Shown here: positions 1-8,240 of the stretch, one piece after another | Layout of the letters: each line of letters starts with the position of its first letter | Position numbering within the stretch: the stretch's first letter is position 1 | From: Mesorhizobium sp. ORS 3324 | GTDB lineage: Bacteria > Pseudomonadota > Alphaproteobacteria > Rhizobiales > Rhizobiaceae | DNA length: 64,000 nt | Direction of reading: 5' to 3' | NCBI GenBank assembly: GCA_000824825.2 | Contig: LM655194.1 | Coordinates: 155,929 to 219,928 of the forward strand | Notes under the pieces: generated by a model | Seen by the model: only the letters and a program-made list of their open reading frames with translations | Databases searched by the model: none | What the model was told of the DNA's origin: nothing | Program-made: the position numbers and the translations under genes

Positions 1-1
1 C

Positions 2-886
2 ATGCTCGAACTGTCGGGTCAGGCAGGACCGAACTGGCGCATGGGCTTCGCCGGCGACACCTTCAACACGCTCTGGGCGCTGCATGCGCTGAGCCCGGAC
101 CGGCCTGCGACCTATGTCTCGGCCTTCGGCGACGATCCGTTTTCGCGCGACCAAATCGCCTTCTTTGCCCAAAACGGCATCGGCATCGGCAGCAGCCCGG
201 TCATTGCCGGCGCCCGGCCCGGCCTTTACGCCATCACCCTCACCAGAGCCGAACGCGCCTTCACCTACTGGCGCAGCGACGCGGCTGCGCGCCAGCTCGC
301 CTCCGATCCGGCCGCGCTGGCGAAGAGCCTTGAACACCAGGCGCTTGTCTATTTTTCCGGAATCACTCTGGCAATTCTGGACGACTCAGCGCGCAAAGCC
401 CTGCTTGCAGCCGTCGCGACCGCCCGTCGGGCGGGCTCGCTCGTCGCCTTCGACCCCAACTACCGCCCACGGCTCTGGCAAAGCCGCGAGGCCGCTCAGG
501 CCGCGATCCTGGAGGCGCTTGCCGTCACCGACATCGCGCTGCCCACCTTCCCGGACGAGCAGATGCTGTTTGGAGACGAGACACCGCAGGCGACCGCCGA
601 GCGGCTTGGCAAACTTGTCGGCGAGGTCGTCGTCAAGAATGGCGAGCAGCCGGCATTGATTGCCGCGAGAAGCGGCTTGGAAACAGTCGACGCAGTGCAT
701 GTCGCCACCCCCGTCGACACGACAGGCGCCGGCGATTCCTTCAACGGCGGCTATCTCGCGGCCCGCCTTGCCGGCCATGCCCCCGGCGACGCAGTTCGGC
801 GCGCGCATCGCGTCGCCGCCGCCGTCGTGCAGGTTCGCGGCGCGCTGGCGCCCTTCGAGACACTGCGAGCCGCTTTCGAGAGCTAA
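2..886 (+). CDS. kdgK: 2-keto-3-deoxygluconate kinase, PfkB family (5' partial)
   Basis: Sugar kinase that would phosphorylate 2-keto-3-deoxygluconate to KDPG in hexuronate catabolism. The frame is open to the window edge, and the first Met sits inside what is normally an internal segment (family start followed by MLELS), so the true start is upstream. Family features visible: a GDTFNT substrate-binding segment near residue 18, FGDDPFS near 42, a GLYAITL strand and a YWR motif before SAAR-like residues (typical of KDG kinases), and the PfkB C-terminal signature DTTGAGDSFNGG near residue 239 with the catalytic Asp. The gene is followed, convergently, by galM. KDG specificity rests on the GLY...YWR pattern; another PfkB sugar kinase is the alternative. 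Confidence 0.85.
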   Translation: MLELSGQAGPNWRMGFAGDTFNTLWALHALSPDRPATYVSAFGDDPFSRDQIAFFAQNGIGIGSSPVIAGARPGLYAITLTRAERAFTYWRSDAAARQLASDPAALAKSLEHQALVYFSGITLAILDDSARKALLAAVATARRAGSLVAFDPNYRPRLWQSREAAQAAILEALAVTDIALPTFPDEQMLFGDETPQATAERLGKLVGEVVVKNGEQPALIAARSGLETVDAVHVATPVDTTGAGDSFNGGYLAARLAGHAPGDAVRRAHRVAAAVVQVRGALAPFETLRAAFES

Positions 887-934
887 GATGCATTGAGAAT
901 AAGGCAGGCCGGCCTCACCGGGCGTCAATAGATC

Positions 935-1954
935 TTAAGGTAAGCGGAACCGATATTCCGTCACCTGATGATAGATCTGCCCTGGCCACAGCGTTGCCTG
1001 CGGGAAATAGGGCCGGTTGGGCGCGTCGGGCCAGGTCTGCGCTTCGAGGCAGAAACCTGAGAACGCCTTGTAGCGGCGCCCATCCAGCCCTGCTGACGAT
1101 GGCGCGACATACTGGCCAATATAGAGCTGCAAGCCGGGTTCGGTGGTCCAGACCTCCATCTCGACGCCGGAATTGGCCCCTTGCACCCAGGCCGCCTGGT
1201 GCAGCGGGCCGCGGCTGGAGGCGAGACAGAAATTCACATCGTAGGGAAGCTGTTCACCTTCGGATTCCATGCGCAGCGGCCGCGCCTGCCGAAAATCATA
1301 GGGCGTGCCGTCGACAGGCTTCACAGCGCCGGTCGGGATCATCTCGCCATCGACGGGTGTGTAAGCGCCGGCATTGAGCATCAGCCGGTGATCGAGGATG
1401 TCGCCCTCCCCGCCATCGTCGAGGTTGAAGTAGGAATGCTGCGCCAGGTTGCAGAGCGTCGGTTCCTCGCAGGTCGCGGTCAGTTCCATGCTGAGCGTGC
1501 CGGGGATCTTCAGCCGGTAGGTGCAGGTTACGTCCAGCGCGCCGGGAAAGCCCATCGTGCCGTCCGGATCGTGCAACGTCAGCGTCACGAAATCGCGACC
1601 GTGCAGCGAGACGGTCCATGGCCGGTGGAAAAAGCCCTCCGAGCCGCCATGCAGCGTATGCTTGCCGAGGAAATTGCGCTCCGTCTGGCAGCGTTTGCCG
1701 GCGATGGTGAACCGGCCGTCGCGAATGCGGTTGGCGAAGCGGCCGACCACGGCGCCGAAATAGGCGCGGTCGGTTTCATAGGGTTCGAACCGGTCGTAGC
1801 CCAGCACCAGCGGCGCGTCGTGGCCGGTGAGCCTAAGATCCTGGACGATCGCGCCGAGCCCGATGATATTGGCGGTCAGGCCGCCGCCGCGGATGGTGAA
1901 GCGGCGCACGGCCTCGCCTGCTTGCGTCGTGCCGAAGACCTCGCCGTCCTTCAT
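935..1954 (-). CDS. galM: Aldose 1-epimerase (galactose mutarotase)
   Basis: Interconverts alpha and beta anomers of aldohexoses. Mutarotase landmarks in order: LHGGSEGF (first catalytic-region His), QHSYFNL (second His) and FCLEAQTWPDAPN with the catalytic Glu near the C terminus. A longer open frame exists upstream, but the Met at 1954 (MKDGEVFG) directly precedes the conserved beta-strand region and gives a 339-residue protein, the usual family length. It lies between kdgK and gabD and is read with gabD on the minus strand. There is no sign of a signal peptide, so the enzyme is cytoplasmic. Confidence 0.9.
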   Translation of the reverse strand: MKDGEVFGTTQAGEAVRRFTIRGGGLTANIIGLGAIVQDLRLTGHDAPLVLGYDRFEPYETDRAYFGAVVGRFANRIRDGRFTIAGKRCQTERNFLGKHTLHGGSEGFFHRPWTVSLHGRDFVTLTLHDPDGTMGFPGALDVTCTYRLKIPGTLSMELTATCEEPTLCNLAQHSYFNLDDGGEGDILDHRLMLNAGAYTPVDGEMIPTGAVKPVDGTPYDFRQARPLRMESEGEQLPYDVNFCLASSRGPLHQAAWVQGANSGVEMEVWTTEPGLQLYIGQYVAPSSAGLDGRRYKAFSGFCLEAQTWPDAPNRPYFPQATLWPGQIYHQVTEYRFRLP

Positions 1955-2055
1955 CGCTGTGCCCGAAACCTCAATTCGTTGATCCGTGGCCTTCGGCCGG
2001 CTGAGTCCCATCCGGCAGGGCAGGCAACATCACCGCCCTGCCCCTTGGATAGCTG

Positions 2056-3513
2056 TCAGAGGCCGAGGCCGCCGATGCAGGCATATTTGGTGTCGAGATA
2101 GTCCTCGATGCCCTGGTGCCCGCCTTCCCTGCCGAGGCCCGATTCCTTGACGCCGCCGAACGGCGCCTCCGGCGTGGTGATCAGGCCTTCGTTGATGCCG
2201 ACCATGCCGTATTTCAGCCCTTCCATGACCCGGAAGGCGCGGCCGAGATTGCCGGTGTAGAAATAGGAAGCGAGCCCGAATTCGGTGTCGTTGGCTAACG
2301 CGATCGCCTCTTCCTCCGTCTCGAACTTGAACACGGGCGCGACCGGCCCGAAGATCTCTTCCTTCATGAAGCGCATCTTCGGCGAGGCGTCGGCGATCAC
2401 TGTCGGCTGGAAGAACGAGCCGCCGAGCGCATGGCGCTTGCCACCGGCGACGACCTTGCCGCCCTTCGACGTCGCATCGGCGATCAGTTCCTCGACCTTC
2501 TCCACCGCCTTCTCGTCGATCAGCGGTCCCTGCTGCACGCCTTCCTCCAGGCCGGAGCCGACCTTCAGATTGTTGCTGGCGGCGGCCAGCTTCTCGACGA
2601 ACTCGTCATAGACGCCCGCCTGCACGAGGAAGCGGTTCGTGCAGACGCAGGTCTGGCCGGAATTGCGGTATTTGGCGGTGATGGCGCCGGTGACGGCGCG
2701 GTCGACATCGGCATCGTCGAAGACCAGGAACGGCGCGTTGCCGCCGAGTTCCATCGACACTTTCTTGACCGTCGAAGCCGACTTCTGGATCAGGATCTTG
2801 CCGACCTCGGTCGAGCCGGTGAAGGTGATCTTCTTGACCAATGGATTGGTGCAGAGCTCGTCGCCGATCTCGCCGGCCGAGCCGGTCAGGATGTTGATGA
2901 CGCCCTTGGGGAACCCGACCTCTTCGGCGAGCGCGCCCCAGGCGAGGCCCGAATACGGCGTCTGCGATGCCGGCTTGACCACTGCGGTGCAGCCCGCCGC
3001 CAGCGCCGGGCCGATCTTGCGGGCAAGCATCGAGGACGGGAAATTCCACGGCGTGATGGCTGCGATGACGCCGACCGGCTCCTTGGTCACCAGGATACGG
3101 CGGTCGCCCCAGGGCGACGGCACGATATCGCCATAGACGCGGCGGCCTTCCTCGGCGAACCAAAGAATGTAGCTCGCGGCCGAGCCGATTTCGCCCTTGG
3201 ATTCGAACAGCGACTTGCCCTGCTCGATGGTCAGCAATTCGGCAAGCACGTCCTGATTGTCCATCATCGCATCATGCAGCTTGCGCAGAAGCTTCGAGCG
3301 CTCGAGCGCGGTGGTCTTGCGCCAGGTCTTGAAGGCTTCCTCGGCGGCCTCGATGGCGCGGCGGGTTTCCGCCTTGCCAGCCTTCGGCACGGTGCCGATC
3401 TTGAGGCCGGTGGCCGGGTTGTTGACGTCGATGGTCTGGCCGCTGTCGGCCTGCACCCATTCGCCGTTGATGAGATTGGCCTGGCGCAGGAAATGGCTGG
3501 TCTTCTGAAGCAT
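2056..3513 (-). CDS. gabD: Succinate-semialdehyde dehydrogenase (NAD(P)+)
   Basis: Aldehyde dehydrogenase superfamily enzyme oxidising succinic semialdehyde to succinate, the last step of the GABA shunt. The start at 3513 (MLQKTSHFL) gives 485 residues, matching GabD; the frame runs further upstream but lacks family sequence there. Visible motifs: PWNFP (cofactor region), FTGSTEVG (Rossmann), MELGGNAPF with the general-base Glu, and GQTCVCTNRFL containing the nucleophilic Cys plus the second Cys typical of GabD-type enzymes. The C-terminal PFGGVKESGLGREGG segment is also characteristic. No transaminase partner (GabT) is adjacent; the class III aminotransferase at 29.8-31.1 kb is far away. Confidence 0.9.
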   Translation of the reverse strand: MLQKTSHFLRQANLINGEWVQADSGQTIDVNNPATGLKIGTVPKAGKAETRRAIEAAEEAFKTWRKTTALERSKLLRKLHDAMMDNQDVLAELLTIEQGKSLFESKGEIGSAASYILWFAEEGRRVYGDIVPSPWGDRRILVTKEPVGVIAAITPWNFPSSMLARKIGPALAAGCTAVVKPASQTPYSGLAWGALAEEVGFPKGVINILTGSAGEIGDELCTNPLVKKITFTGSTEVGKILIQKSASTVKKVSMELGGNAPFLVFDDADVDRAVTGAITAKYRNSGQTCVCTNRFLVQAGVYDEFVEKLAAASNNLKVGSGLEEGVQQGPLIDEKAVEKVEELIADATSKGGKVVAGGKRHALGGSFFQPTVIADASPKMRFMKEEIFGPVAPVFKFETEEEAIALANDTEFGLASYFYTGNLGRAFRVMEGLKYGMVGINEGLITTPEAPFGGVKESGLGREGGHQGIEDYLDTKYACIGGLGL

Positions 3514-3735
3514 GGTCTGGCCTCCGTTCGGCGCGCTGACGGCCGTTTTTGTTGATGTATCGTGGGCGTGCCCTGGTTGCACGCCGGCGCATTGCTCTTA
3601 CCTAGGGAAAGGCCGGCAAGCAATCACAAGATGGCATATAGGGGTTGGGCCAGCAAAAGCGAGCGCCGGACGCTCGTTTGTGCCACCGGCGGGATGCTAG
3701 GATTGAGCCCGGCGTCACCTGAATACCAGTATGCG

Positions 3736-4686
3736 CTATCCAAAGACATGGACGACGACGGTCAGCCAGAAGGAGGTGGTGAGCACCGCGCTGGCCGTGG
3801 CGATGGTCATCTGGTTCGAAGCCAGCGCCTGGCCGGTATTGAACTGGACGGCGATCAGATAGGAATTGATGCCGGATGGCAGCGCTGCCACGACGACCGC
3901 CACCTTCGCCGTCAGCGGCGGCAGGCCGAGCAGCCAGACCATGAGAAGCACCAACGCCGGCATCACGAAGAGCTTGAGGACCGAGAGCGCAAGCGCCGGC
4001 CGGATATTGCCGGAAATGCCGAAGCGGCGCAGGCTGAGGCCCATCGCAAACAGGGCTACCGGTCCGGCGGTATTGGCGAGCGCATCGACCAGTCGTCCGA
4101 TCAGCGCCGGCAGCGGCGCGCCGGTCATGCGCCAGGCAAGCCCCGTCAATATGCCGATGATCAGCGGATTGACGAACAGCCGCCTGAGAAAATTCCTGAT
4201 GACGCGCAGCGGATGCACGGGCTCCTCGCCGCCGCGGCCGAACATCTCGAACAGCACGATCGAGGCCATCATCATGACCGGCAGGTGGATCGAGACCAGC
4301 AGCGACAGGACCTCGAAGCCGCTCGCGCCGAATATGCCGAGGATGAAAGGCGCGCCGAGCAGGACGACATTGGAATAGGCCGAGGACACGCCGCCGACGA
4401 TGCCTGCGCGGGCGTCCCGGCCGAAGAGGCGCGTCATCACCAGGTGCCCGGCGGCCCAGGTGGCGGCCGCCGCCGCAAAATAGGCGCTCCAGAGCGACCA
4501 CGGCGCCACGCCGTGGAAATCCGACTTCACCATCGTCTGGAAGAGCAGCAGTGGCATTGCCACGTTGACGGCGAATTCGGATATGCCCTCCCCGCTCACC
4601 GGCTTCAGATAGCCGGTAAGTCCGGCAAGATAGCCGAGCGCGACGAGACTGAAGACGAAGAGGACGGTTGCGGTGAGCGGAGTCAT
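3736..4686 (-). CDS. AEC-family transporter (auxin efflux carrier/malonate permease-like)
   Basis: Inner-membrane transporter of about 316 residues with roughly ten hydrophobic segments spread over the whole length, as in the bacterial auxin-efflux-carrier family (MdcF/YfdV type). The start at 4686 (MTPLTATVLF) begins the first membrane helix; a much longer open frame upstream is rejected because it antisense-overlaps the histidine phosphatase gene. The conserved NVVLLGAPF and the C-terminal ALPSGINSYLIAVQF segments match the second half-repeat of this family. The substrate is not predictable; organic acids are usual. It is divergent from the histidine phosphatase gene, with about 160 bp between the two starts. 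Confidence 0.8.
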   Translation of the reverse strand: MTPLTATVLFVFSLVALGYLAGLTGYLKPVSGEGISEFAVNVAMPLLLFQTMVKSDFHGVAPWSLWSAYFAAAAATWAAGHLVMTRLFGRDARAGIVGGVSSAYSNVVLLGAPFILGIFGASGFEVLSLLVSIHLPVMMMASIVLFEMFGRGGEEPVHPLRVIRNFLRRLFVNPLIIGILTGLAWRMTGAPLPALIGRLVDALANTAGPVALFAMGLSLRRFGISGNIRPALALSVLKLFVMPALVLLMVWLLGLPPLTAKVAVVVAALPSGINSYLIAVQFNTGQALASNQMTIATASAVLTTSFWLTVVVHVFG

Positions 4687-4849
4687 TTTCGGGGCGGAGA
4701 CATTTTTCCCGTGATAGGCGAGCCCGGATGGCGGTGCAATCGGCCCTTCGGGTGCCGGCCACCTGTCCTCTGCTTGTTTTTCAGCCGGCTTTGCGATCCC
4801 TATATGCCGATCATGGCCCCGGCCTCTCGGACCGCCATAAGGACTTCTC

Positions 4850-5413
4850 ATGCTGCGACTTGTCTTGCCGCGACTTGCTTTGGCGCTTTTCCTGCTTGCC
4901 ATCTCCACCCTGGCCCACGCAACCGACGCGGGCTGGGCGCTGCTGCGCGACGGTGGCCATGTCGTTCTGCTTCGCCACGCCTTCGTCACCGGCAATACCG
5001 ACCCGGCGAATTTCGACATCGGCAATTGCGCCACCCAGCTCAATCTGTCGGAGCGCGGCAAGCAGCAATCAAGCCGCATCGGCGCGCTGTTCGCGGCGCG
5101 CGCGGCGCCAATCGAGCGCGTGCTCTCCAGCCGCTACTGCCGCTGCCTCGACACCGCCCGTATCGCCTTCGAGGCGGAGCCGGAGCCGTTCGCGCCGCTC
5201 GATCTGCTCAAGACCGATCCCGCTGAGAAGGCCGCCCAGATGGCGGCGGTGATGAAGGAGATCCGCGGCTATTCCGGTTCCGACAACCTGGTGCTGGTCA
5301 CGCATCTCGAAAACATCGTGGCGCTCACCGGCATCGCGCCGCGCGAGGGCGAGGCCGTGGTGGTGGCGCCCGATGGCGACGGCCTCAAGGTGCTCGGCCG
5401 CGTCACGTTTTAG
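4850..5413 (+). CDS. Histidine phosphatase family protein, exported
   Basis: 187-residue protein with an N-terminal signal peptide (charged start, Leu-rich core, ALA-like end near residue 25), so it is probably periplasmic. The catalytic motif is LRHAFVTG near residue 41 (the RHG/RHA phosphohistidine motif); a second motif, VLSSRYCRCLDTARI, carries the conserved Arg of the branch, and VTHLENI supplies the second catalytic His. A good AAGGA ribosome site lies 8 nt upstream of the ATG. The 3' end overlaps the convergent SRPBCC gene by 4 bp. The substrate is unknown. Confidence 0.8.
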   Translation: MLRLVLPRLALALFLLAISTLAHATDAGWALLRDGGHVVLLRHAFVTGNTDPANFDIGNCATQLNLSERGKQQSSRIGALFAARAAPIERVLSSRYCRCLDTARIAFEAEPEPFAPLDLLKTDPAEKAAQMAAVMKEIRGYSGSDNLVLVTHLENIVALTGIAPREGEAVVVAPDGDGLKVLGRVTF

Positions 5414-5877
5414 CTGGCCAGATTGGCCGACGCATTCTTCAGCAGCCAAGCGTCGATGCGCACCTTCCACGCCTCGATCATCTGCGCGAAGGCATTTTCC
5501 GTCAGCGCCGACAGGTACGACCGTCCGGCCTCGCTCAGGGCCGTGAGCGTGTAGGTGATGGACGCCCGTGTGCCTCCGGCGCCGGCCTGGCGGCAGGCCA
5601 CCTCGACAAATCCGAAACGCGAATCCGGCGTCACCCTGGCATAGCGCACCCGATGCGGCCCAGGCTCCCAGTCCGTGCAGGCCCAGAGCGTTGTCTCGTT
5701 GCCATGGCTGGTGCGGAAGACCATGCCACGGCGCGTTTCCCCGTCCTGCGGATGCAGAAACTCCGGGTCCCAGCCGTCGACCCACAAGGTTTCCCCGATC
5801 GGCGTGAACAACGGGAAAACACGTTCGACCGGTCCGGCAAGGACGATGCTGTGGTTGCGCTCAAGATGGTTCGTCAT
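5410..5877 (-). CDS. SRPBCC-fold (START/AHSA1-like) protein
   Basis: 155-residue cytoplasmic protein with the helix-grip pattern of the SRPBCC superfamily: an early beta-strand (HSIVLAGPVERVF), a PLFTPIGE helix region, several amphipathic strands around residues 50-110 and a long C-terminal helix. Such proteins bind hydrophobic ligands or act as small hydrolases and cyclases; no specific role can be assigned. It is the second gene of a two-gene unit: its start lies inside the 3' end of the ribbon-helix-helix gene (17-bp overlap), so the upstream protein probably regulates it. Confidence 0.7.
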   Translation of the reverse strand: MTNHLERNHSIVLAGPVERVFPLFTPIGETLWVDGWDPEFLHPQDGETRRGMVFRTSHGNETTLWACTDWEPGPHRVRYARVTPDSRFGFVEVACRQAGAGGTRASITYTLTALSEAGRSYLSALTENAFAQMIEAWKVRIDAWLLKNASANLAS

Positions 5878-6127
5878 CGGCTTTTCCTATCGTTTCCACC
5901 AGGCGATGGCTGTCCGCCGCGCCGAGCTCCAGCCCGTAGATGCGTTTCAATTGGCCGATCGTTTCCAAGGTTGGCGGCGAGAACGGCACCTGGCCTTCGA
6001 AAGCATGCAGCACGATGCCTTCGATGAGATCGCCAAGGCTCATATCGCGATGCTCGGCCAAGGCCTTGAGCACCTTCACCAATCTCTTTTCCAGGCGAAC
6101 CCCGGTCTGAACGCGTTCTATGGTCAT
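5861..6127 (-). CDS. Ribbon-helix-helix-type small regulator, probable autorepressor
   Basis: 88-residue basic protein starting MTIERVQTGVRL. An N-terminal strand (VQTGVRLEKRL), a helix and a second helix (SLGDLIEGIVLHAFEG) make a ribbon-helix-helix DNA-binding fold the best reading. Two starts are possible: 6127 (chosen) and 6142, which would lie inside the palindrome at 6134-6149. No Shine-Dalgarno sequence is visible before either. Its 3' end overlaps the SRPBCC gene, so the two are co-transcribed. The perfect palindrome at the start region suggests it represses its own operon. The fold is inferred from pattern only. Confidence 0.6.
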   Translation of the reverse strand: MTIERVQTGVRLEKRLVKVLKALAEHRDMSLGDLIEGIVLHAFEGQVPFSPPTLETIGQLKRIYGLELGAADSHRLVETIGKADDEPS

Positions 6128-6133
6128 GCGTGC

Positions 6134-6155
6134 ATGTACCATGGTACATTGGTAC
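6134..6155. promoter_or_regulatory. Palindromic operator upstream of the RHH-SRPBCC operon
   Basis: A perfect 16-bp palindrome, ATGTACCATGGTACAT, occupies 6134-6149. A further GGTAC half-site at 6151-6155 repeats the half-site at 6143-6147 with an 8-bp period. Three regularly spaced half-sites next to the start of a small ribbon-helix-helix gene are what cooperative RHH repressors bind. That this protein binds here is inferred. Confidence 0.5.
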
Positions 6156-6356
6156 GAACAACTGTTGCCGAAGCGCCACAACCGGAAGAAGCCGCAAGTC
6201 CGCCGCGACAATGCCGCTTGCGACAACCCGTCGCAGGGTCTATAGGCGCGCTCCCGGTCACGAAACCGAAACGAGCACAACGGTTGGAGCTTTCGCCTCC
6301 GCCCGCGCAGGCGGCTTTGCCGCGCTGTGTACGGCGCCGTTTCGGGGATAGGGATT

Positions 6357-6431
6357 GCGGGTGTAGCTCAGAGGTGAGAGCGCCGGATTTGGGTCCGGAG
6401 GTCAGGGGTTCGAGTCCCTTCATCCATACCA
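6357..6431 (+). ncRNA. Degenerate tRNA-like sequence 1 (Pro/Gln-like anticodon region, encoded CCA)
   Basis: It folds as a tRNA: acceptor 6357-6363 against 6421-6427 (one C-A mismatch plus two G-U pairs), TA at positions 8-9, D stem GCTC/GAGC, T arm AGGGG-TTCGAGT-CCCTT, discriminator A and a genomically encoded CCA at 6429-6431. The anticodon arm is abnormal: stem CCGGA/TCCGG encloses only six bases (TTTGGG) instead of seven, so neither a Pro (TGG) nor a Gln (TTG) anticodon sits properly. This looks like a decayed or repurposed tRNA, not a translating one. Its CCA is shared with the next tRNA-like element. Confidence 0.5.
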
Positions 6432-6501
6432 CGGATAGCTCAGAGGGTAGAGCATCAGATTTGTAATCTGACTGTCGAAGGTTCGATTCCTTCTCCAACG
6501 G
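6429..6501 (+). ncRNA. Degenerate tRNA-like sequence 2 (Thr-TGT-like)
   Basis: A clean D arm (GCTC/GAGC), anticodon arm (TCAGA-TTTGTAA-TCTGA, anticodon TGT, threonine) and T arm (GAAGG-TTCGATT-CCTTC) are present. The acceptor stem fails: the 5' strand 6429-6435 overlaps the CCA of element 1, and only four of its seven positions pair with 6494-6500. There is no encoded CCA. Two tRNA-like bodies sharing bases, one with a bad anticodon loop and one with a bad acceptor, argue for a non-canonical array placed before the slipin gene. Confidence 0.5.
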
Positions 6502-6861
6502 CCTGATAAGCCGACACCTTCAGGTGGTGTTATCCAAAAACGGTCCGGGGACCGGAATGCGAGGACTTCACGGACGGCAGGGCTTCGGCCTCGCCGGGCG
6601 GCGACGTCCTGCGCCGTCGGCTCGCGGCCAGGCCCGCGGTGACGATCAAGGCGCGGCGATGCCGGCAAGGGGCCTTCGGGCTCCAGCGCCCGCTTCGCCG
6701 CCCCGCGATCCGCTCCCGAAGGCCCGCCGCTTGGCGATGCCACCGGTCTCCGGATCATTCGTGGCCCGGAACTGAAAAGAGACGATGGAAACGAGAAACG
6801 AAAGGACGATCGGCATGACGTGACGCCTCGCATGGGGCCGTGCCCGACAGGAGTAAAGACA
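6502..6861 (+). other. Structured leader between the tRNA-like pair and the slipin gene
   Basis: 360 bp without a convincing gene. Directly after the tRNA-like pair is a hairpin at 6505-6534 (outer GATAA/TTATC, inner CACC-TTCA-GGTG), then a short CGGTC/GACCG stem at 6541-6555, then GC-rich sequence up to the AGGAG ribosome site at 6849-6853. Open frames here lack ribosome sites and recognisable protein sequence. It could be a long 5' leader or part of a larger non-coding RNA. Confidence 0.4.
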
Positions 6862-8007
6862 ATGAAGACCATTCTCGAAAAGGTTCTGGGACGCCAGCGC
6901 GTCCTCGTGAAGGAAAATGAACGTGCCGTCGCCCTCTACAAGGGCGAGATCCAGGCGGTCCTGATGCCGGGCGAGCATTGGCTCGCCAACCGGCGCGGCA
7001 ACCTGGAAGTCTCCAGGCACGACCTGAAGAACCCCGAATTCGTTTCGGCCTACGAGAAGGCATTGTTCGACAAGCTCCCGGACGTGGCTGCGCGTCACTT
7101 CACCGTCGTTCGCACCGGGCGCACCGACACTGCCGTGATCGAGCGTGACGGCACCTTGCATGCGGTTCTGGTGCCGGATCGCAAGCTCGTGCTGTGGACG
7201 GACGCCGGCCCCTGGCAGGTGACGTCCGTCGATACGGCGGCCGATCTCGCCGTCGATCCGGCCTTGATGCGCCGGATCGGCCAGGCCCGGAAGACGGAAC
7301 ACCTGTTCCTGCATCCGGTCGTGGACGGCCAGGTCGGGCTGCTGTTCGTGGACGGCGTCTACACCCGCACGCTTGCCGCGGGCGTGCACGCCTTCTGGAA
7401 TGTCGGGCGCATGGTCCAGGTGAAGGTCGTCGACCTCAAGCGCCAGTCGCTTGATGTCGCCGGGCAGGAAATGCTGACCAAGGATCGCGTGACGATCCGC
7501 GTCAACATCGCCGCCGAATACCGGGTCGTCGACCCGGTGACGGCGGTGAGCGTGGTGAAGGACTTCGCCGAAGCCCTCTACCGCGCCCTGCAGTACGCCT
7601 TCCGCAAGACGCTTGGCGCGCTCACCCTCGACCAGATCCTCGACAGGAAGGTGACGGTCGACGAGGAGGCGGCGGCCAAGGTGCGTGCCGACATGGCCGT
7701 GATCGGCGTCGAGGTCAGCGATATCGCGCTCAAGGATGTGATCCTGCCGGGCGAGATGCGTGAGATCCTCAACCAGGTGGTTTCGGCCGAGAAGCAGGCC
7801 GAGGCCAACGTCATCCGTCGCCGCGAGGAGACGAACGCCACGCGTTCGCTGCTCAACACGGCCAGGGTGATGGCCGACAACCCGGTGATGCTGCGGCTGA
7901 AGGAGCTCGAGGCTCTGGAGGCCATCGCCGGCAAGGTCGCGCGCCTGACCGTTCACAGCGGAACGGACGGGCTGCTCAACGACCTGGTCAAGCTCCGCAA
8001 CGGCTGA
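6862..8007 (+). CDS. SPFH/Band-7 family protein, slipin-type, no transmembrane segment
   Basis: 381-residue protein. The Met at 6862 is preferred because AGGAG lies 8 nt upstream. The second half holds the SPFH domain (VKVVDLKRQSLDVAGQEMLTKD, then VTIRVNIAAEYRVVDP, then DVILPGEMREILNQVVSAEKQAEANVIRRREE), close to slipins. The first 150 residues form a separate module with repeated LMPGEHWL- and LVPDRKLVLW-like strands instead of the membrane hairpin of classical slipins, so it is probably soluble or peripherally attached. The function of bacterial soluble slipins is unsettled; from memory, some occur in RtcR/RtcB RNA-repair neighbourhoods, which makes the adjacent tRNA-like sequences notable. 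A strong terminator follows at 8085-8115. Confidence 0.75.
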   Translation: MKTILEKVLGRQRVLVKENERAVALYKGEIQAVLMPGEHWLANRRGNLEVSRHDLKNPEFVSAYEKALFDKLPDVAARHFTVVRTGRTDTAVIERDGTLHAVLVPDRKLVLWTDAGPWQVTSVDTAADLAVDPALMRRIGQARKTEHLFLHPVVDGQVGLLFVDGVYTRTLAAGVHAFWNVGRMVQVKVVDLKRQSLDVAGQEMLTKDRVTIRVNIAAEYRVVDPVTAVSVVKDFAEALYRALQYAFRKTLGALTLDQILDRKVTVDEEAAAKVRADMAVIGVEVSDIALKDVILPGEMREILNQVVSAEKQAEANVIRRREETNATRSLLNTARVMADNPVMLRLKELEALEAIAGKVARLTVHSGTDGLLNDLVKLRNG

Positions 8008-8055
8008 TGCATGTCGCCCAAAAGTGGTTCCGGTTTTGGGATAGCGACATGCATC
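8006..8055. repeat. Dispersed palindromic repeat, copy 1 (GCATGTCGCCCAAAA family)
   Basis: Arms GATGCATGTCGC at 8006-8017 and its exact complement at 8044-8055 enclose CCAAAAGTGG...GGTTTTGGG, giving a long hairpin that begins inside the slipin stop codon. The same element occurs as a more perfect copy at 62495-62539. Confidence 0.8.
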
Positions 8056-8084
8056 GAAACAAAGACTGACGTGACGTCAAAAGG

Positions 8085-8115
8085 AAGGGCGGCCGGTCGA
8101 CCGGCCGCCCTTCTT
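8085..8115 (+). terminator. Rho-independent-like terminator after the slipin gene
   Basis: A perfect dyad at 8085-8112 (AAGGGCGGCCGG arm, TCGA centre) is followed by TTCTT. It closes the slipin transcript about 130 bp before acpXL. Confidence 0.7.
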
Positions 8116-8240
8116 GCGTTCCGAAAGCCGGCATCCCATCTGCGCGCCGTGCATTCGGCCTTTTCCTGCCCGGAAAAACCGATTAGACAGCGCCCAAACA
8201 AGATGCGGACAGATTCCGCCCGCAACCGAAGGAAAAGCCC

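Noticed and set aside
6273..6288. A sigma-54-like promoter (GAGCACAACGGTTGGA) upstream of the tRNA-like pair.
   Set aside because: Both invariant dinucleotides deviate (AG for GG, GG for GC), so it is too weak to list, although it would fit an RtcR-type locus.
6524..6775. An 83-codon plus-strand frame between the tRNA-like pair and the slipin gene.
   Set aside because: No ribosome site, low-complexity Arg/Pro/Ala sequence, no family pattern.
6124..6872. Minus-strand open frames across the tRNA-like sequences (peptides with SDALPSELS- and PLSYPW-like runs).
   Set aside because: These are the usual antisense translation of tRNA bodies, not proteins; no ribosome site or family.
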